This document shows, one piece after another, positions 17,759 through 26,398 of a stretch of DNA of 64,000 nt (position 1 is its first letter; each line of letters opens with the position of its first letter). The DNA is from Fischerella sp. PCC 9605. Its GTDB lineage: Bacteria > Cyanobacteriota > Cyanobacteriia > Cyanobacteriales > Nostocaceae. The DNA lies in the NCBI RefSeq assembly GCF_000517105.1, contig NZ_KI912148.1, forward strand, positions 2,304,089 to 2,368,088, in the 5' to 3' direction. Under the pieces are notes generated by a model. It worked only from the letters and a program-made list of their open reading frames with translations, did no database searches and was not told where the DNA came from. The position numbers and the translations under genes were made by a program.

Positions 17759-18436
17759 ATGATGACACAAGTGCAGAGTGTAATTACAGCCCAAGTTGAC
17801 TCTAAAACAATTGCTTTATCAGAGTATGAGCCATACGTTGAAGAAAAAGCCAATATTCCCGATAGCGTTGATGTCGAAAATGGTTCCTGGCTTTCGCTTG
17901 CCGATGTTACCAAGGCAATTGTGCATCATGCCTTTTGGTTAGCCGACCAAAAACAGAAACTTTCACCCAAGCAGTACAGAAAGCTACTTGTCGATAGGGG
18001 CTGGAAGGGCGAGGAAAAAAAGTATCTCAAGATTGCTACAGCATTTAGTAAGTTTTCGCCTCAAGATTTAGCAAAAATTGAACCACTAACTGTATATCTA
18101 CTAGCAAATAATAGTAACAAGTACAAGCCAGTAATAGATACACTACTGGACTTAAGTGCCATTACCCAAGAGGCTGTGCGTTCTCTAGTTAAACAACAGC
18201 GCACTCCTAAACAACCAAAACCTGAAAAACCGAGTATTTGGCGGCGAACCAAGAATGGAGGAAGGTACTGCCAAATTCCACCCATTCACTCTGAAGATGA
18301 GCAGACAGGGGTAACTTTGCAAAAAATGATGGACTCAGAAGGGTTGAGTGCTCAAAAAATCGTAGCAGAAGCGATCGCTCTGCGGCAAGCATATAAGGAG
18401 GGGCGGTTAGTGCTGGTAAAAGAAGAGAAAAAATGA
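17759..18436 (+). CDS. Conserved hypothetical, helical
   Basis: A 225-residue soluble protein that I cannot assign. The start at 17759 (MMTQVQ) is preferred to the GTG at 17726 because an AAGG lies nine bases before it and the upstream residues look non-native. Residues 40-150 are helical (SWLSLADVTKAIVHHAFWLAD, then SPKQYRKLLVDRGW), while 150-175 is a Lys/Pro/Gln linker and the last 45 residues are charged and helical. The layout suggests a DNA- or protein-binding factor, but this is only inference. It is monocistronic, followed 46 bases later by the convergent DUF4112 gene. Confidence 0.7.
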   Translation: MMTQVQSVITAQVDSKTIALSEYEPYVEEKANIPDSVDVENGSWLSLADVTKAIVHHAFWLADQKQKLSPKQYRKLLVDRGWKGEEKKYLKIATAFSKFSPQDLAKIEPLTVYLLANNSNKYKPVIDTLLDLSAITQEAVRSLVKQQRTPKQPKPEKPSIWRRTKNGGRYCQIPPIHSEDEQTGVTLQKMMDSEGLSAQKIVAEAIALRQAYKEGRLVLVKEEKK

Positions 18437-18455
18437 TTTATACCCCTTGCCTACT

Positions 18456-18480
18456 CACTCCGTTCTCAAAGAACGGGGTG
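18456..18480. terminator. Hairpin between convergent genes
   Basis: CACTCCGTTCT (18456-18466) pairs with AGAACGGGGTG (18470-18480) over 11 bp with one G-T pair and a three-base loop. It sits between the stop at 18436 and the convergent gene ending at 18483. The sequence resembles subterminal hairpins of IS200/IS605-type elements, but no transposase is near. Confidence 0.5.
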
Positions 18481-18482
18481 GT

Positions 18483-18887
18483 TCATACTTGGCTAACTGT
18501 TTTCTCATCAATGTCCTGGGCAACTTTTTCAAGTTCTGGTTCAATTACCGTTAGATATTGCTCTAATATTGCTAAATTGCGGATGTTGGATTTATAAAAA
18601 GCATCAAATATATCACCCACCAAAGGTACTGTGCCTACAACTGTTTCTAAACCAACGTTAAAAATCATTTGGACTAATGCTTTGGGTGGTATGCGAAAAC
18701 GAGTAGCTAGAAATATGATGTAAGCTGAAAAAGCTGTACTAATTAAATCACCAGCACCTGGAACTAAACCAATAATTGGGTCTATACCAATGCGGAAGCC
18801 TGTAAGAGGAATACGTATAGATGTATCCATCAAGCGGCTGAGTTTGCGGATGCGGTTAAGAGTGGCTAGGCGTTTAGCTGTGTCCAT
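18483..18887 (-). CDS. DUF4112 family membrane protein
   Basis: A 134-residue protein with the DUF4112 pattern: a basic N-terminal helix, then GFRIGIDPIIGLVPGAGDLIS (about residues 31-51), a hydrophobic segment AYIIFLATRFRI and a second GTVPLVGDIFDAFYKSN motif near 85-100. The paired GLVPGAGD and TVPLVGD motifs are the family hallmark. Two membrane-associated helices are likely. The role is unknown. It is preceded upstream by a 670-base region containing candidate RNA structures. Confidence 0.85.
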   Translation of the reverse strand: MDTAKRLATLNRIRKLSRLMDTSIRIPLTGFRIGIDPIIGLVPGAGDLISTAFSAYIIFLATRFRIPPKALVQMIFNVGLETVVGTVPLVGDIFDAFYKSNIRNLAILEQYLTVIEPELEKVAQDIDEKTVSQV

Positions 18888-19379
18888 AATTTAATATATT
18901 TGCACTACTAATTAATAAAGTCTTGTACCGCTAGAAAGAACAAGCGGTAGAATGCTGCCATCCGAATGATATATTGAGCGTGCAATCACTCTCATAGACT
19001 TCACGATCAAGCACAAGGTTCATCAAAGGGTAGAATGGCTAAGTTCAGTTACTTCACCTAAGAGTTTGCTATGAACATTATTATTTAGTTTTATAGCCAT
19101 TAACTGTAATTGCTATAAGTCAATCCGAATAGAAGTACTATTTTTTGATAATGTGGGTTTATTTGCAGTTAATGTGAGTTAAAAATTCGCTAGGAAAACT
19201 AGTCGGAGTATTTCTGGTTAGAGATTGCGAAACTTAGAGCTATAGAAAATTACTCTTATTAGCATAAAATTTTCGGGTTAGTATACCAAAACAGACAAAA
19301 GCTGTACAATAATACAAATTTTGGGTTTTTTCATCCCCAAATATTTGGAGTAGTATACCAACGCTACTACAAACATTAA
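18888..19379. other. Gene-free stretch
   Basis: AT-rich spacer. Two copies of TAGTATACCA (19276-19285 and 19350-19359) are the only repeated words noticed. No credible coding frame was found; a 72-codon minus-strand frame at 19240-19458 has no ribosome site and crosses structured DNA. Confidence 0.4.
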
Positions 19380-19496
19380 GAAAACCCCAGCTAGCATTTA
19401 TGCAAGCTAGGGTGTAGACTTTATCTGGCTTATATCGAGTGTAAATGCCTATCGGCATTCATGGCAGCCCCCCTCTAACCCCTCGGGGGCTTTTTG
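19380..19496 (+). ncRNA. Candidate small RNA ending in an intrinsic terminator
   Basis: Three successive foldable elements lie on the plus strand: CTAGC/GCTAG around 19391-19410, ATGCC-TATC-GGCAT around 19444-19458, and AGCCCCC/GGGGGCT at 19466-19491 followed by TTTTT. The last has the form of an intrinsic terminator on the plus strand, yet the nearest plus-strand gene ends at 18436 and the minus-strand DUF4112 gene intervenes. An independent short transcript is therefore inferred. The 5' end is uncertain and no known family was recognised. Confidence 0.35.
19466..19496 (+). terminator. Intrinsic terminator
   Basis: Seven-base G/C arms AGCCCCC and GGGGGCT, with the loop carrying CTCTAACCCCTC, are followed by a T5G tract. 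The reverse strand lacks a T-tract. Confidence 0.6.
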
Positions 19497-19560
19497 TTCG
19501 TACACTTCATCCCAGCGAGTAAGGTGGAGGAAGCGACAAAAACACTTTTTTGTGAATAAC

Positions 19561-19809
19561 CTACCAAAGAGCAGGTATTGAGGTAGAGTCCGGCATAGAT
19601 TCTGTTTCTTTGGGAGTTGGAGTTGTTTGTGTAGGGCTGGGCGTTTGTTGTATCTGTTCGGGAGTTGGAGTTATTTGTGTGGTATTAGGCGTTGGTGACG
19701 ATGTAGGTAATAAAGTTGGGCTGGGAATAGTGCAGCTAGTAAGAAGTAATGTCACGTTCCAAGCAAATAGGCCGAGCAGATAGATGGTCCCTTTGACTCG
19801 TTGTGCCAT
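19561..19809 (-). CDS. Small Pro/Thr/Ser-rich lipoprotein
   Basis: An 82-residue protein with a basic N-terminus, hydrophobic core and lipobox LTSC at residues 23-26, so Cys26 would be lipidated and the protein anchored to a membrane. The mature part is almost wholly Pro, Thr, Ser and Gln, with repeated PTP and QTP(T/S) words. It has no enzymatic motif. It could be a spacer-like envelope peptide. It lies about 50 bases downstream of a minus-strand terminator, so it either has its own promoter or depends on read-through. Confidence 0.65.
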   Translation of the reverse strand: MAQRVKGTIYLLGLFAWNVTLLLTSCTIPSPTLLPTSSPTPNTTQITPTPEQIQQTPSPTQTTPTPKETESMPDSTSIPALW

Positions 19810-19856
19810 AGAGAATGGTTATTGACTGGGACACAGGCTATAAGATGTAACCAAAA

Positions 19857-19881
19857 CAAAAAATCGGGACTTGTGCCCCGA
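19857..19881 (-). terminator. Intrinsic terminator
   Basis: On the minus strand TCGGGG and CCCGA arms (19881-19864) are followed by TTTTTT (19863-19858). It separates ftsH-side transcription from the small lipoprotein gene. Confidence 0.65.
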
Positions 19882-19946
19882 CTTCCGCAAAAGCGAAAGA
19901 AAACAATTACCTACTCTTAAATGTGAGTCTCTGCCACGAGACAACA
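19857..19946 (-). ncRNA. Candidate small RNA with promoter and terminator
   Basis: Reading the minus strand, a consensus -10 box TATAAT lies at 19958-19953, placing a start near 19946. The following 90 bases contain a 5-bp stem GTCTC/GAGAC (19942-19927), a 7-bp stem CTTTCGC-TTTT-GCGGAAG (19999-equivalent arms 19899-19893 and 19888-19882) and a final TCGGG/CCCGA hairpin (19881-19864) directly followed by six T. A poor -35 match is the main weakness. It could be a free sRNA or an attenuated leader of the lipoprotein gene that starts at 19809. No known family was recognised. Confidence 0.5.
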
Positions 19947-20152
19947 TAAACCATTATATAACTATACAGCTAAACATATAAATAAAATTTTATAACGTGG
20001 ATGAAAATTCCTTCAACACTCAGATCTAGCTCCTAGCCGCTAGAAAGTAGATTGGCGTTTTCGTACAGAAGATGCAAGAGTTAAGCTTTCAAAGATTTAT
20101 CCAACCCAACAAAATTAATGGGACAGACCACTAGGCTAGGTGTTTGTTTTAT

Positions 20153-20200
20153 GTTGCTAATAGCAACAAACTAAAGGCTCAAGCATTGCTGCCTGAGCCT
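20153..20200 (-). terminator. Double hairpin downstream of ftsH
   Basis: About 30 bases after the ftsH stop, minus strand, AGGCTCA pairs with TGAGCCT (20200-20175), followed by TTTAGTTTG and then a second hairpin TGTTGCTA/TAGCAACA (20169-20153). The arrangement fits transcription termination of ftsH. Confidence 0.55.
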
Positions 20201-20230
20201 CTGTTAGATTAATGGATCTTTAAACAACTA

Positions 20231-22117
20231 TTACAGAATTGGCGTGTACTGCGGCTTTTCGGGTACGACTGTGTACTCAGCAACAATCTGGCGGAATTCT
20301 TCACCATCAATGGTTTCTTTCTCGATTAGCAAGTCCACTAACCGATCCATGAGGGTGCGATTCTCACGCATGATTCGCTTGGCGTTGTTGTAACACTCTT
20401 CTACAATAACGCGGACTTGACTATCAATCCGAGCTGCGCTGGCTTCGGAATATTCAGACCGAGTCATCCAGTCCCGGCCCAAGAATACTTCTCCGGTTTG
20501 GCTTTCTAAGGACAACGGACCCAAGTCAGACATCCCAAAACGAGTCACCATTTGCCGGGCCATGCCGGTAACTTGTTGCAGGTCATTTCCCGCACCAGTG
20601 GTGATTTCATCTCGACCAAAAATCACATCTTCGGCAGCGCGACCACCTAAAGCACCTGTAATTCTGGCTTTGAGTTGAGAGCGAGTAATCAAACCCATCT
20701 CTTCACTGGGAGTAAACCAAGTCAAACCCTGTGCCTGTCCTCGTGGAACCAAGGTAACTTTTTGCACGGGATCGTGGTCTTTGAGAACAGTTCCCACCAA
20801 AGCGTGTCCGATTTCGTGGTAGGCAATTAAACGCTTGCTCTTGCTATCTACCAGGGGTGTACCTTCCATACCAGCAACCACCCGATCCACAGCATCATCA
20901 ATTTCTGTGAGGGTAATCGCGTCTTTCCGGCGTCTGGCGGTGAGAATAGCAGCTTCGTTGAGCAAATTCGCTAAGTCTGCACCGGTAAATCCAGGAGTAC
21001 GGCGAGCAATAGTATCTAAGGATACGCTGGGGTCTAGTTTTTTGTTCCGAGCATGAACCTTCAAAATCTCCAAACGTCCTTTAATATCGGGTGCATCGAC
21101 AATTACTTGTCTGTCAAAGCGTCCCGGACGCAATAATGCCGCATCTAATACATCAGGACGGTTAGTAGCAGCAATAATAATAATGCCGGTGTTACCTTCA
21201 AAACCGTCCATCTCGGTCAGCAGTTGGTTGAGGGTTTGTTCCCGCTCGTCGTTACCACCACCGATACCAGCACCCCTTTGTCTACCGACAGCGTCGATTT
21301 CATCTATAAAGATGATACATGGGGCGTTGTCTTTAGCTTTTTTAAACAAGTCGCGGACGCGGGATGCACCCACACCTACAAACATTTCCACAAACTCCGA
21401 ACCAGAGATGCTAAAGAAAGGAACACCTGCTTCGCCTGCGATCGCCTTTGCCAATAATGTTTTACCAGTTCCCGGAGGCCCTACTAACAGCACTCCTTTG
21501 GGAATGCGTGCGCCGACAGCAGTAAATTTTTCTGGCTGCTTGAGGAAGGTGACAACTTCTTGGAGTTCTTCTTTTGCTTCTTCGATACCTGCGACATCGT
21601 CGAATTTGACTCCGGTTTTGGCTTCCATTTGAAAGCGCGCTCTGGATTTACCGAAGCTCATTGCTTGACCGGGACCACCAGGCAAGTTGCTAGAACGACG
21701 GAACAAAAAGAATAATCCAGTAATTAATAAGATTGGAAAAATTAGATTCCCCAATAATCCCCAGATTGCACCGTCATTTCGCATTGGGTGGGCATCAAAA
21801 CTCACTCCTTTGTCTTTGAGCTTGGTAATTAGCTCAGGAGCGCTAGCAGGCAGATCTACACGTACCCGCTGGACACGATTGTCAAGATCTGGATCTACGG
21901 CTTCCACTATTGCCGTTCTGCCGCCTTCATAAAGATCCACGTTCGTCACGCGATTAGCGTCTAAGTATTCCAGAAATCGACCGTAGGTCATGCGAGTACT
22001 GGCTGTATTTCTACCCATATCCGCAGGAGCGCCAGCGAATGCCCCCTGCCAAAAGAAAAAGCCAATTACCAAAGCTGGCAATGTCCAGAGAACCAGGACT
22101 CTCCAGGAGAATTTCAT
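20231..22117 (-). CDS. ftsH: ATP-dependent zinc metalloprotease FtsH
   Basis: A 628-residue membrane-anchored AAA+ protease that degrades damaged or unassembled membrane proteins; in cyanobacteria this family handles photosystem II D1 turnover among other tasks. Transmembrane helices are at residues 8-26 and 118-139. The AAA module has Walker A GPPGTGKT (213-220), Walker [10 protein letters not shown] (268-276) and arginine-rich sensor region RPGRFDRQ (330-337). The protease has HEIGH at 434-438. GAGG upstream of the ATG supports the start. The length and motifs are complete. Which of the several cyanobacterial paralogues it is cannot be decided here. Confidence 0.97.
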   Translation of the reverse strand: MKFSWRVLVLWTLPALVIGFFFWQGAFAGAPADMGRNTASTRMTYGRFLEYLDANRVTNVDLYEGGRTAIVEAVDPDLDNRVQRVRVDLPASAPELITKLKDKGVSFDAHPMRNDGAIWGLLGNLIFPILLITGLFFLFRRSSNLPGGPGQAMSFGKSRARFQMEAKTGVKFDDVAGIEEAKEELQEVVTFLKQPEKFTAVGARIPKGVLLVGPPGTGKTLLAKAIAGEAGVPFFSISGSEFVEMFVGVGASRVRDLFKKAKDNAPCIIFIDEIDAVGRQRGAGIGGGNDEREQTLNQLLTEMDGFEGNTGIIIIAATNRPDVLDAALLRPGRFDRQVIVDAPDIKGRLEILKVHARNKKLDPSVSLDTIARRTPGFTGADLANLLNEAAILTARRRKDAITLTEIDDAVDRVVAGMEGTPLVDSKSKRLIAYHEIGHALVGTVLKDHDPVQKVTLVPRGQAQGLTWFTPSEEMGLITRSQLKARITGALGGRAAEDVIFGRDEITTGAGNDLQQVTGMARQMVTRFGMSDLGPLSLESQTGEVFLGRDWMTRSEYSEASAARIDSQVRVIVEECYNNAKRIMRENRTLMDRLVDLLIEKETIDGEEFRQIVAEYTVVPEKPQYTPIL

Positions 22118-22631
22118 CTTGTTTTGCCTCTAGATGCCGATACAACTAATCAGCGATATCATTACCGTCACGATATAGCTGTGAAACGGATATTCATAAA
22201 TCCATTTTGTTTTATTTGATATTTTGACGTGGTTTGCCATATAGCTATTAAAGCGCTATGTCAGAGCCATGACGCCAAAAAGAATCTTAATTAAATTTAA
22301 CTTAATTCTAATACAATGCACCAAAAAAGAGAGTCGGAGAGTAAGGATGGGGTGATGGGGGGATAGGGTGATGGGAAGAGTCCAGTTTTGTATTCTCCCC
22401 ACCTCCCCACCTCCCTATCTCCCAACGCCAGGTGCTTTATGCCGGGGAACCATGCACGGCAGTCGTACCCTGCACCGAAGCCCTCCGGGTACTCTACGAG
22501 AAGCCGCGCTGCGCGCGTCTACATGGGGGAAACCCCCTTTGGAGCGCGCTGCTTCACCACCGCACTGGCTCCTCTCCCCCTCTTCCTCGTTTAACCTTAT
22601 ACCCTTCCCCTGTGCTTTTTCCCGTATTAAC
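22118..22631. other. ftsH upstream region with repeat module
   Basis: About 510 bases between ftsH and the LPA1-like gene, which both read on the minus strand. The first 200 bases are AT-rich and should contain the ftsH promoter. The rest is a polypurine/polypyrimidine patch and the GC-rich interspersed module described separately. Confidence 0.5.
22437..22562. repeat. GC-rich interspersed module
   Basis: Mosaic of short palindromic words (TACTCTACGAGAAGCCGC, GCTGCGCGCGTCTAC, ATGGGGGAAACCCCC) that recur at 36700-36910, 41697-41830, 55853-55972 and 60758-60832 in either orientation. They open spurious frames on both strands but show no ribosome sites. Confidence 0.7.
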
Positions 22632-22904
22632 CTACCGTCGATTTTCCCAACGCCATAAAAAGACCATCAGAGTAACTATTCCCACTTGTAGTGCTAAGTT
22701 GGGCAAAGCAGCGTCAAGATTGCGTCCGGCCAGTACCTGAAACAAAAAGATGAATGCGCCGATAAAACCAGAAGCACCACCAGCGATGTAGATAAATTTC
22801 CGCATACCGCGATAGGGGGCTGCAATTTCTGCTTTCAGACGGGCATATTGTTCTGGATTGATTTGACGCCCAGACATGCGATTTTGAGAATTTGGCTGTA
22901 CCAT
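22632..22904 (-). CDS. DUF3493 / LPA1-Rep27-like small membrane protein
   Basis: A 90-residue protein with a basic N-terminus (INPEQYARLKAEIAAPYRGMRKFIY) and two hydrophobic helices at about residues 38-58 and 66-84. This arrangement matches DUF3493, the bacterial relative of chloroplast LOW PSII ACCUMULATION 1/REP27, which helps photosystem II assembly. A thylakoid or plasma-membrane location is likely. It is divergent from tRNA-Thr 36 bases away. The proposed PSII role is carried over from family knowledge. Confidence 0.8.
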   Translation of the reverse strand: MVQPNSQNRMSGRQINPEQYARLKAEIAAPYRGMRKFIYIAGGASGFIGAFIFLFQVLAGRNLDAALPNLALQVGIVTLMVFLWRWENRR

Positions 22905-22940
22905 AAAACTTAAATTATGCTATAATTTCGAGTTGTTCGT

Positions 22941-23012
22941 GCCGATGTGGCTCAGTGGTAGAGCACCCGATTCGTAATCGGGCGGTCGCGGGTTCAAATC
23001 CCGCCATCGGCT
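22941..23012 (+). tRNA. tRNA-Thr (CGU)
   Basis: A complete 72-base cloverleaf: acceptor GCCGATG/CATCGGC, D-arm GCTC/GAGC, anticodon stem CCCGA/TCGGG with loop TTCGTAA (anticodon CGT), T-arm GCGGG-TTCAAAT-CCCGC. The discriminator is T and CCA is not encoded. It reads ACG threonine codons. Confidence 0.95.
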
Positions 23013-23241
23013 TTGGTGAGAGACTTACTAAGATTTTATGGACAACAGCAATTGATAAGGACGACAGTTAATTAGTGGCTGTATACAATTTACACCTAAT
23101 GTGAATTAGCTCTCGGTCAGTAATGGGGAATAAAACTACAATTACCTCTTCCCTAATTACCTATCCAGTAACCAATCATCCGTACCCAATGCAAGCTAAA
23201 TTGCATATGCAGGGAGCTTAAAACCGAAGGAGTTAGGTGCA

Positions 23242-24792
23242 TTGAAATTCGTGTCTGAACCGGCGATCGCCGATAAAATTCGCAAGATGAAACAACGGGT
23301 GCGGTGGCAAGATCCGCTAGTTGTGCAACGAGGTATAGACCAAACTCGGCTAGTGTTAGACGATGGCCGAACAGATGAGCCAGAATTCTCGTTTTTAGTT
23401 GTAGGTGACAGCGGTTCTGGGGCACACCGAACACACAATCCTCAACGGCAGGTTGCAAAACTCATGCTACCCCATTCCGAGGAATGCCGTTTTCTACTAC
23501 ATACGGGCGATGTAATTTATCTGGTAGGGTCAAGTGAGTACTACCAACAGAACTTTATTCAGCCTTACCGAGAGTTTCTTTTAGGTGGAGAGCAGCCTCA
23601 GCGTATTGCTTATGACCAGATGGTTTTTCGGTTGCCTATCTTGCCCGTACCCGGAAATCACGATTACTATGACCTGCCACTAATATTTGGCTTAGCATCT
23701 TTAGTCACACTACCTGTGCGTAAGCTCCTTGGCTCCAAACTAGATTTGGATGTGGGTTGGCACGGTTCTAGACAGGGTGATGCTTATGCACGGGCATTTC
23801 TTGACTATTTGAAAGCATTCATGCTGCCGTCAGACCTCGCCCGTCATTTGGATACACACTACACAGCTAAAACTGAGACAGGTCGATGTCTGCGTTATGA
23901 ACCAGGACATTTTACTCGTCTTCCCAATCGTTACTATACCTTCCGCTATTGTGGAATAGACTTCTTTGCCTTAGATTCCAATACATTTAACGATCCGCCG
24001 CCACTACCAGCAACGCGGGAAGGAGAAGCAGATCGGAGGGTATTGGAAAAGCGCCGTGTCGAAATGGAACAACAGAAGCAGCAAATTATGGAAGACTCAG
24101 CCAAACTCAATCCTGACGAACCTAGCGAGGCTGAGCAATTGGACGATATGCGAGTCAAGCTATCACAAATTGACGAAATTATTGTTGATATCGACAAACA
24201 ACTGACTTCGGACAAAACAACGGTGATAGACACCGAACAACTAGACTGGCTGAAGCAACAGCTAATTGAATCGTGGCATACAAAAGAAGTGAAGGGAAGG
24301 GTGATTTATTTTCACCATCCTCCTTACGTAACTGAAGCAACGAAGTGGGAACAGGCGCAAACTCTCGCAGTTCGCAGTCGTCTGCGTGATGTGCTGGATG
24401 CAGTAGCAGAAGCGGTAGGTTCCTTAACTGATGGTCGTCCCTTGGTAGATTTAGTTTTAAATGGTCATGCTCACTGCTTGGACTACTTGCAGACAATGGA
24501 CACAGGTCACGCTGACAGCAATATTAACTGGATTGTTTGCGGCGGTAGTGGCTACAGTCTGCGCCGCCAGCGGACTGAGGGAGCAGATTTGCTAGAAGAC
24601 CAGAGGTTGGTAGCGCGATCGCATTTATTTGTTGGTCGTAACGGACATGGTTCTGAAAAACGACGACCATATTCTTGTTTGCGTATTGATGTTAAAGACG
24701 GTCGCCCCCCCAAATTTATCATTCGTTCCTTAGTTATCGAACGGTATCAAGGGCAATGGTGCGATCGCCAAATTCAACCGTTTACTATTTAA
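23242..24792 (+). CDS. Calcineurin-like metallophosphoesterase
   Basis: A 516-residue protein with the full dinuclear metal-site pattern: GDSGSG (D56), HTGDVI (D90), PGNHDYYD (N139, H140), FHHPPY (H358/H359) and GHAH (H409, H411). It would hydrolyse a phosphomonoester or diester. Residues about 255-320 form a charged helical insertion (KRRVEMEQQKQQIMEDSAK, then a second helix), unusual in length and likely a coiled coil inside the catalytic domain. The start is TTG at 23242, chosen because AAGGAG lies nine bases upstream and the upstream sequence has no better codon. It has no signal peptide and stands alone. Confidence 0.88.
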   Translation: MKFVSEPAIADKIRKMKQRVRWQDPLVVQRGIDQTRLVLDDGRTDEPEFSFLVVGDSGSGAHRTHNPQRQVAKLMLPHSEECRFLLHTGDVIYLVGSSEYYQQNFIQPYREFLLGGEQPQRIAYDQMVFRLPILPVPGNHDYYDLPLIFGLASLVTLPVRKLLGSKLDLDVGWHGSRQGDAYARAFLDYLKAFMLPSDLARHLDTHYTAKTETGRCLRYEPGHFTRLPNRYYTFRYCGIDFFALDSNTFNDPPPLPATREGEADRRVLEKRRVEMEQQKQQIMEDSAKLNPDEPSEAEQLDDMRVKLSQIDEIIVDIDKQLTSDKTTVIDTEQLDWLKQQLIESWHTKEVKGRVIYFHHPPYVTEATKWEQAQTLAVRSRLRDVLDAVAEAVGSLTDGRPLVDLVLNGHAHCLDYLQTMDTGHADSNINWIVCGGSGYSLRRQRTEGADLLEDQRLVARSHLFVGRNGHGSEKRRPYSCLRIDVKDGRPPKFIIRSLVIERYQGQWCDRQIQPFTI

Positions 24793-24897
24793 CCGCAATG
24801 AGCCATCAAGTGGAAAGCGATGATTGGGTAATTAATCCCAATCATCGCCAGGTGCCTTCGTGAAAACTTCTATCAAATCCCTAGCTTAGCGACAAAA

Positions 24898-25308
24898 CTA
24901 AATAACCCCAGGGCCTCTACCCCTTTCGTCGCGATCCATTGTTAGTTCGCCTTGTTTATCTTCATTTATTTCTTCGAGTTCCTCAGCACGATGGGCAGCA
25001 TCTTCTTGTGCTTCTTGCCGCGCATCGCCAGGAACTTCATAGTACATTTCCGGTTCAACTGCGTAGTTATTTAACAAACCTTCTTTGTCTACTGTATAGC
25101 CATCTGTGGTACGTAGGCTTTGACCTGGATGGGTTTGGTCATCGGTAGATGCATTTGCTTCTCTCTCTTCTGTGGGGAGTGTTTTATATAATTCTCCTTC
25201 TCTTTCTTTACGCGCTGCGGTTTCCGCAGGGATGATATGGCGATCGTATTCATCTACCCGAGCGCGTTCGGATGAATCCACTGCTTTTTTAAACCCTTCA
25301 TTAGTCAT
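24898..25308 (-). CDS. Acidic, likely disordered hypothetical
   Basis: A 136-residue, highly charged protein without cysteine or membrane segment. It begins MTNEGFKKAVDSSERARVDE and is rich in Glu, Asp, Arg and Ala, consistent with a disordered or stress-hydrophilin-like protein. The start at 25308 is chosen over upstream ATGs at 25350 and 25362 because only it has a purine-rich ribosome site (GAAGGGGAAG). Function is unrecognised. The convergent neighbour is the phosphoesterase ending at 24792. Confidence 0.7.
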   Translation of the reverse strand: MTNEGFKKAVDSSERARVDEYDRHIIPAETAARKEREGELYKTLPTEEREANASTDDQTHPGQSLRTTDGYTVDKEGLLNNYAVEPEMYYEVPGDARQEAQEDAAHRAEELEEINEDKQGELTMDRDERGRGPGVI

Positions 25309-25495
25309 AATATTATCTTCCCCTTCAACAATCTGTTTTGATTTATTCATTCTGAGAAACATATTAAGTTGTTTATTAATATCAAACTAACTATCTTAAG
25401 AGGTGTTTAAATTGCAAATTAATTTTTTTTCTCTACCTGACGATATATATATTTTTTGATATTTAAATCAAATTTTTAGATGATTAATTCTGATA

Positions 25496-25538
25496 AATTA
25501 GGGTGCGTTAAAGACTATTGGCATAACGCACCCTAATT
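25496..25538. repeat. Perfect 15-bp inverted repeat
   Basis: AATTAGGGTGCGTTA (25496-25510) is matched exactly by TAACGCACCCTAATT (25524-25538) around a 13-base loop. The position just after the CURT1-like stop (25596, minus strand) suits a terminator, but the sequence is also of the kind found as dispersed miniature elements in cyanobacteria. Confidence 0.7.
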
Positions 25539-25595
25539 GAGATGGAAAACTAATAATTCATAATTAATCTATAACTAATAATTATGAATTACCAA

Positions 25596-26033
25596 CTATG
25601 AATTCTTCAAAAATTCCTTTTTGAGTGATTCAATTTCTGTAGCTAATTCTTGGCGAGTTGATGCCAGGATGAGATAGCGAAAAGTAAACCAGGTCGTGTA
25701 ACCAATTCCAATCAAAATAAACAGTGGTTCTGCAAGCGGAATATCGTTGATTACATCCAGTATTGCTAGGATTACCCTTACTGCAATAATTGCCGCTAAA
25801 ACCCAAAGTAGACTGATGATAGGTTGCTTGTATGCATCCCAAAATTTATTGAAGTATTCGGGCAAATTTGCTAAAAAGTAGGATGTTTGTCTGCCAATTT
25901 TTTGCCATTGGCTCTCAGTTTCTGTAGCTGGCGGAAGCTTTGGTAGGTTTTCAGTATCTGCTCCCTCAATTGCTGACACAGTTTCTGGCGAAGGGATATT
26001 GTCGTATTGGGTTTGCTGTATTTCGCTGTTCAT
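25596..26033 (-). CDS. curT: CAAD-domain / CURT1-like thylakoid membrane protein
   Basis: A 145-residue protein: acidic N-terminal 45 residues, an amphipathic helix (SYFLANLPEYFNKFWDAY), two transmembrane helices at about 73-95 and 100-120, and a charged C-terminal helix. This is the CAAD fold shared by cyanobacterial aminoacyl-tRNA synthetase appendages and by CURT1/CurT, which curves thylakoid membranes. As a free-standing protein of about 145 residues it best fits CurT. The gltX gene at 54345 in the same window lacks an appended CAAD domain. No clear ribosome site is seen. Confidence 0.8.
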   Translation of the reverse strand: MNSEIQQTQYDNIPSPETVSAIEGADTENLPKLPPATETESQWQKIGRQTSYFLANLPEYFNKFWDAYKQPIISLLWVLAAIIAVRVILAILDVINDIPLAEPLFILIGIGYTTWFTFRYLILASTRQELATEIESLKKEFLKNS

Positions 26034-26398
26034 AGGTTTTTTGTGTATTGCGATCGCAATTTAAGTTGCGTGAAACAGTCTCATCTGAACGGATAATATT
26101 CATGACAGCAGTATTGCTTAATCATATTTCTACAGGTTAAGTTCGAATGTTCATCAAACGTTCGACGTAGATTTTTTATATACCTTAAGAATTATTGAAT
26201 CAAATGCAGCAATGTGCATTAGTCAATAGACTAATGACCATTGACTCAATACCTTTCGGTTAAGGGGGAAAGGGAAAAGGGAAAGGGATGGATATTTACC
26301 CCTTTCCCCTTACCCTTTAACCTTTTCCCAGCCATAACTCTAGATCAAAGGTGCTAATCCGAAAAGTATTGACCATTGACTATTGACTATTGACTAAT
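26034..26398. other. Spacer with polypurine fold-back
   Basis: No gene is seen. A HIP1 site is at 26050. At about 26262-26330 a GGGGGAAAGGG-type run is followed by CCCCTTTCCCC, which can form a long hairpin. TCAATAGACTAATGACCATTGACT-type short repeats lie at both ends (26221-26245 and 26370-26396). Confidence 0.5.

Noticed and set aside
18456-18480. Remnant of an IS200/IS605 element
   Set aside because: Only a single hairpin is similar; no transposase or TnpB remnant is found nearby.
19240-19458. 72-codon minus-strand frame
   Set aside because: No ribosome site; it runs through the hairpins of the candidate plus-strand RNA and resembles no family.
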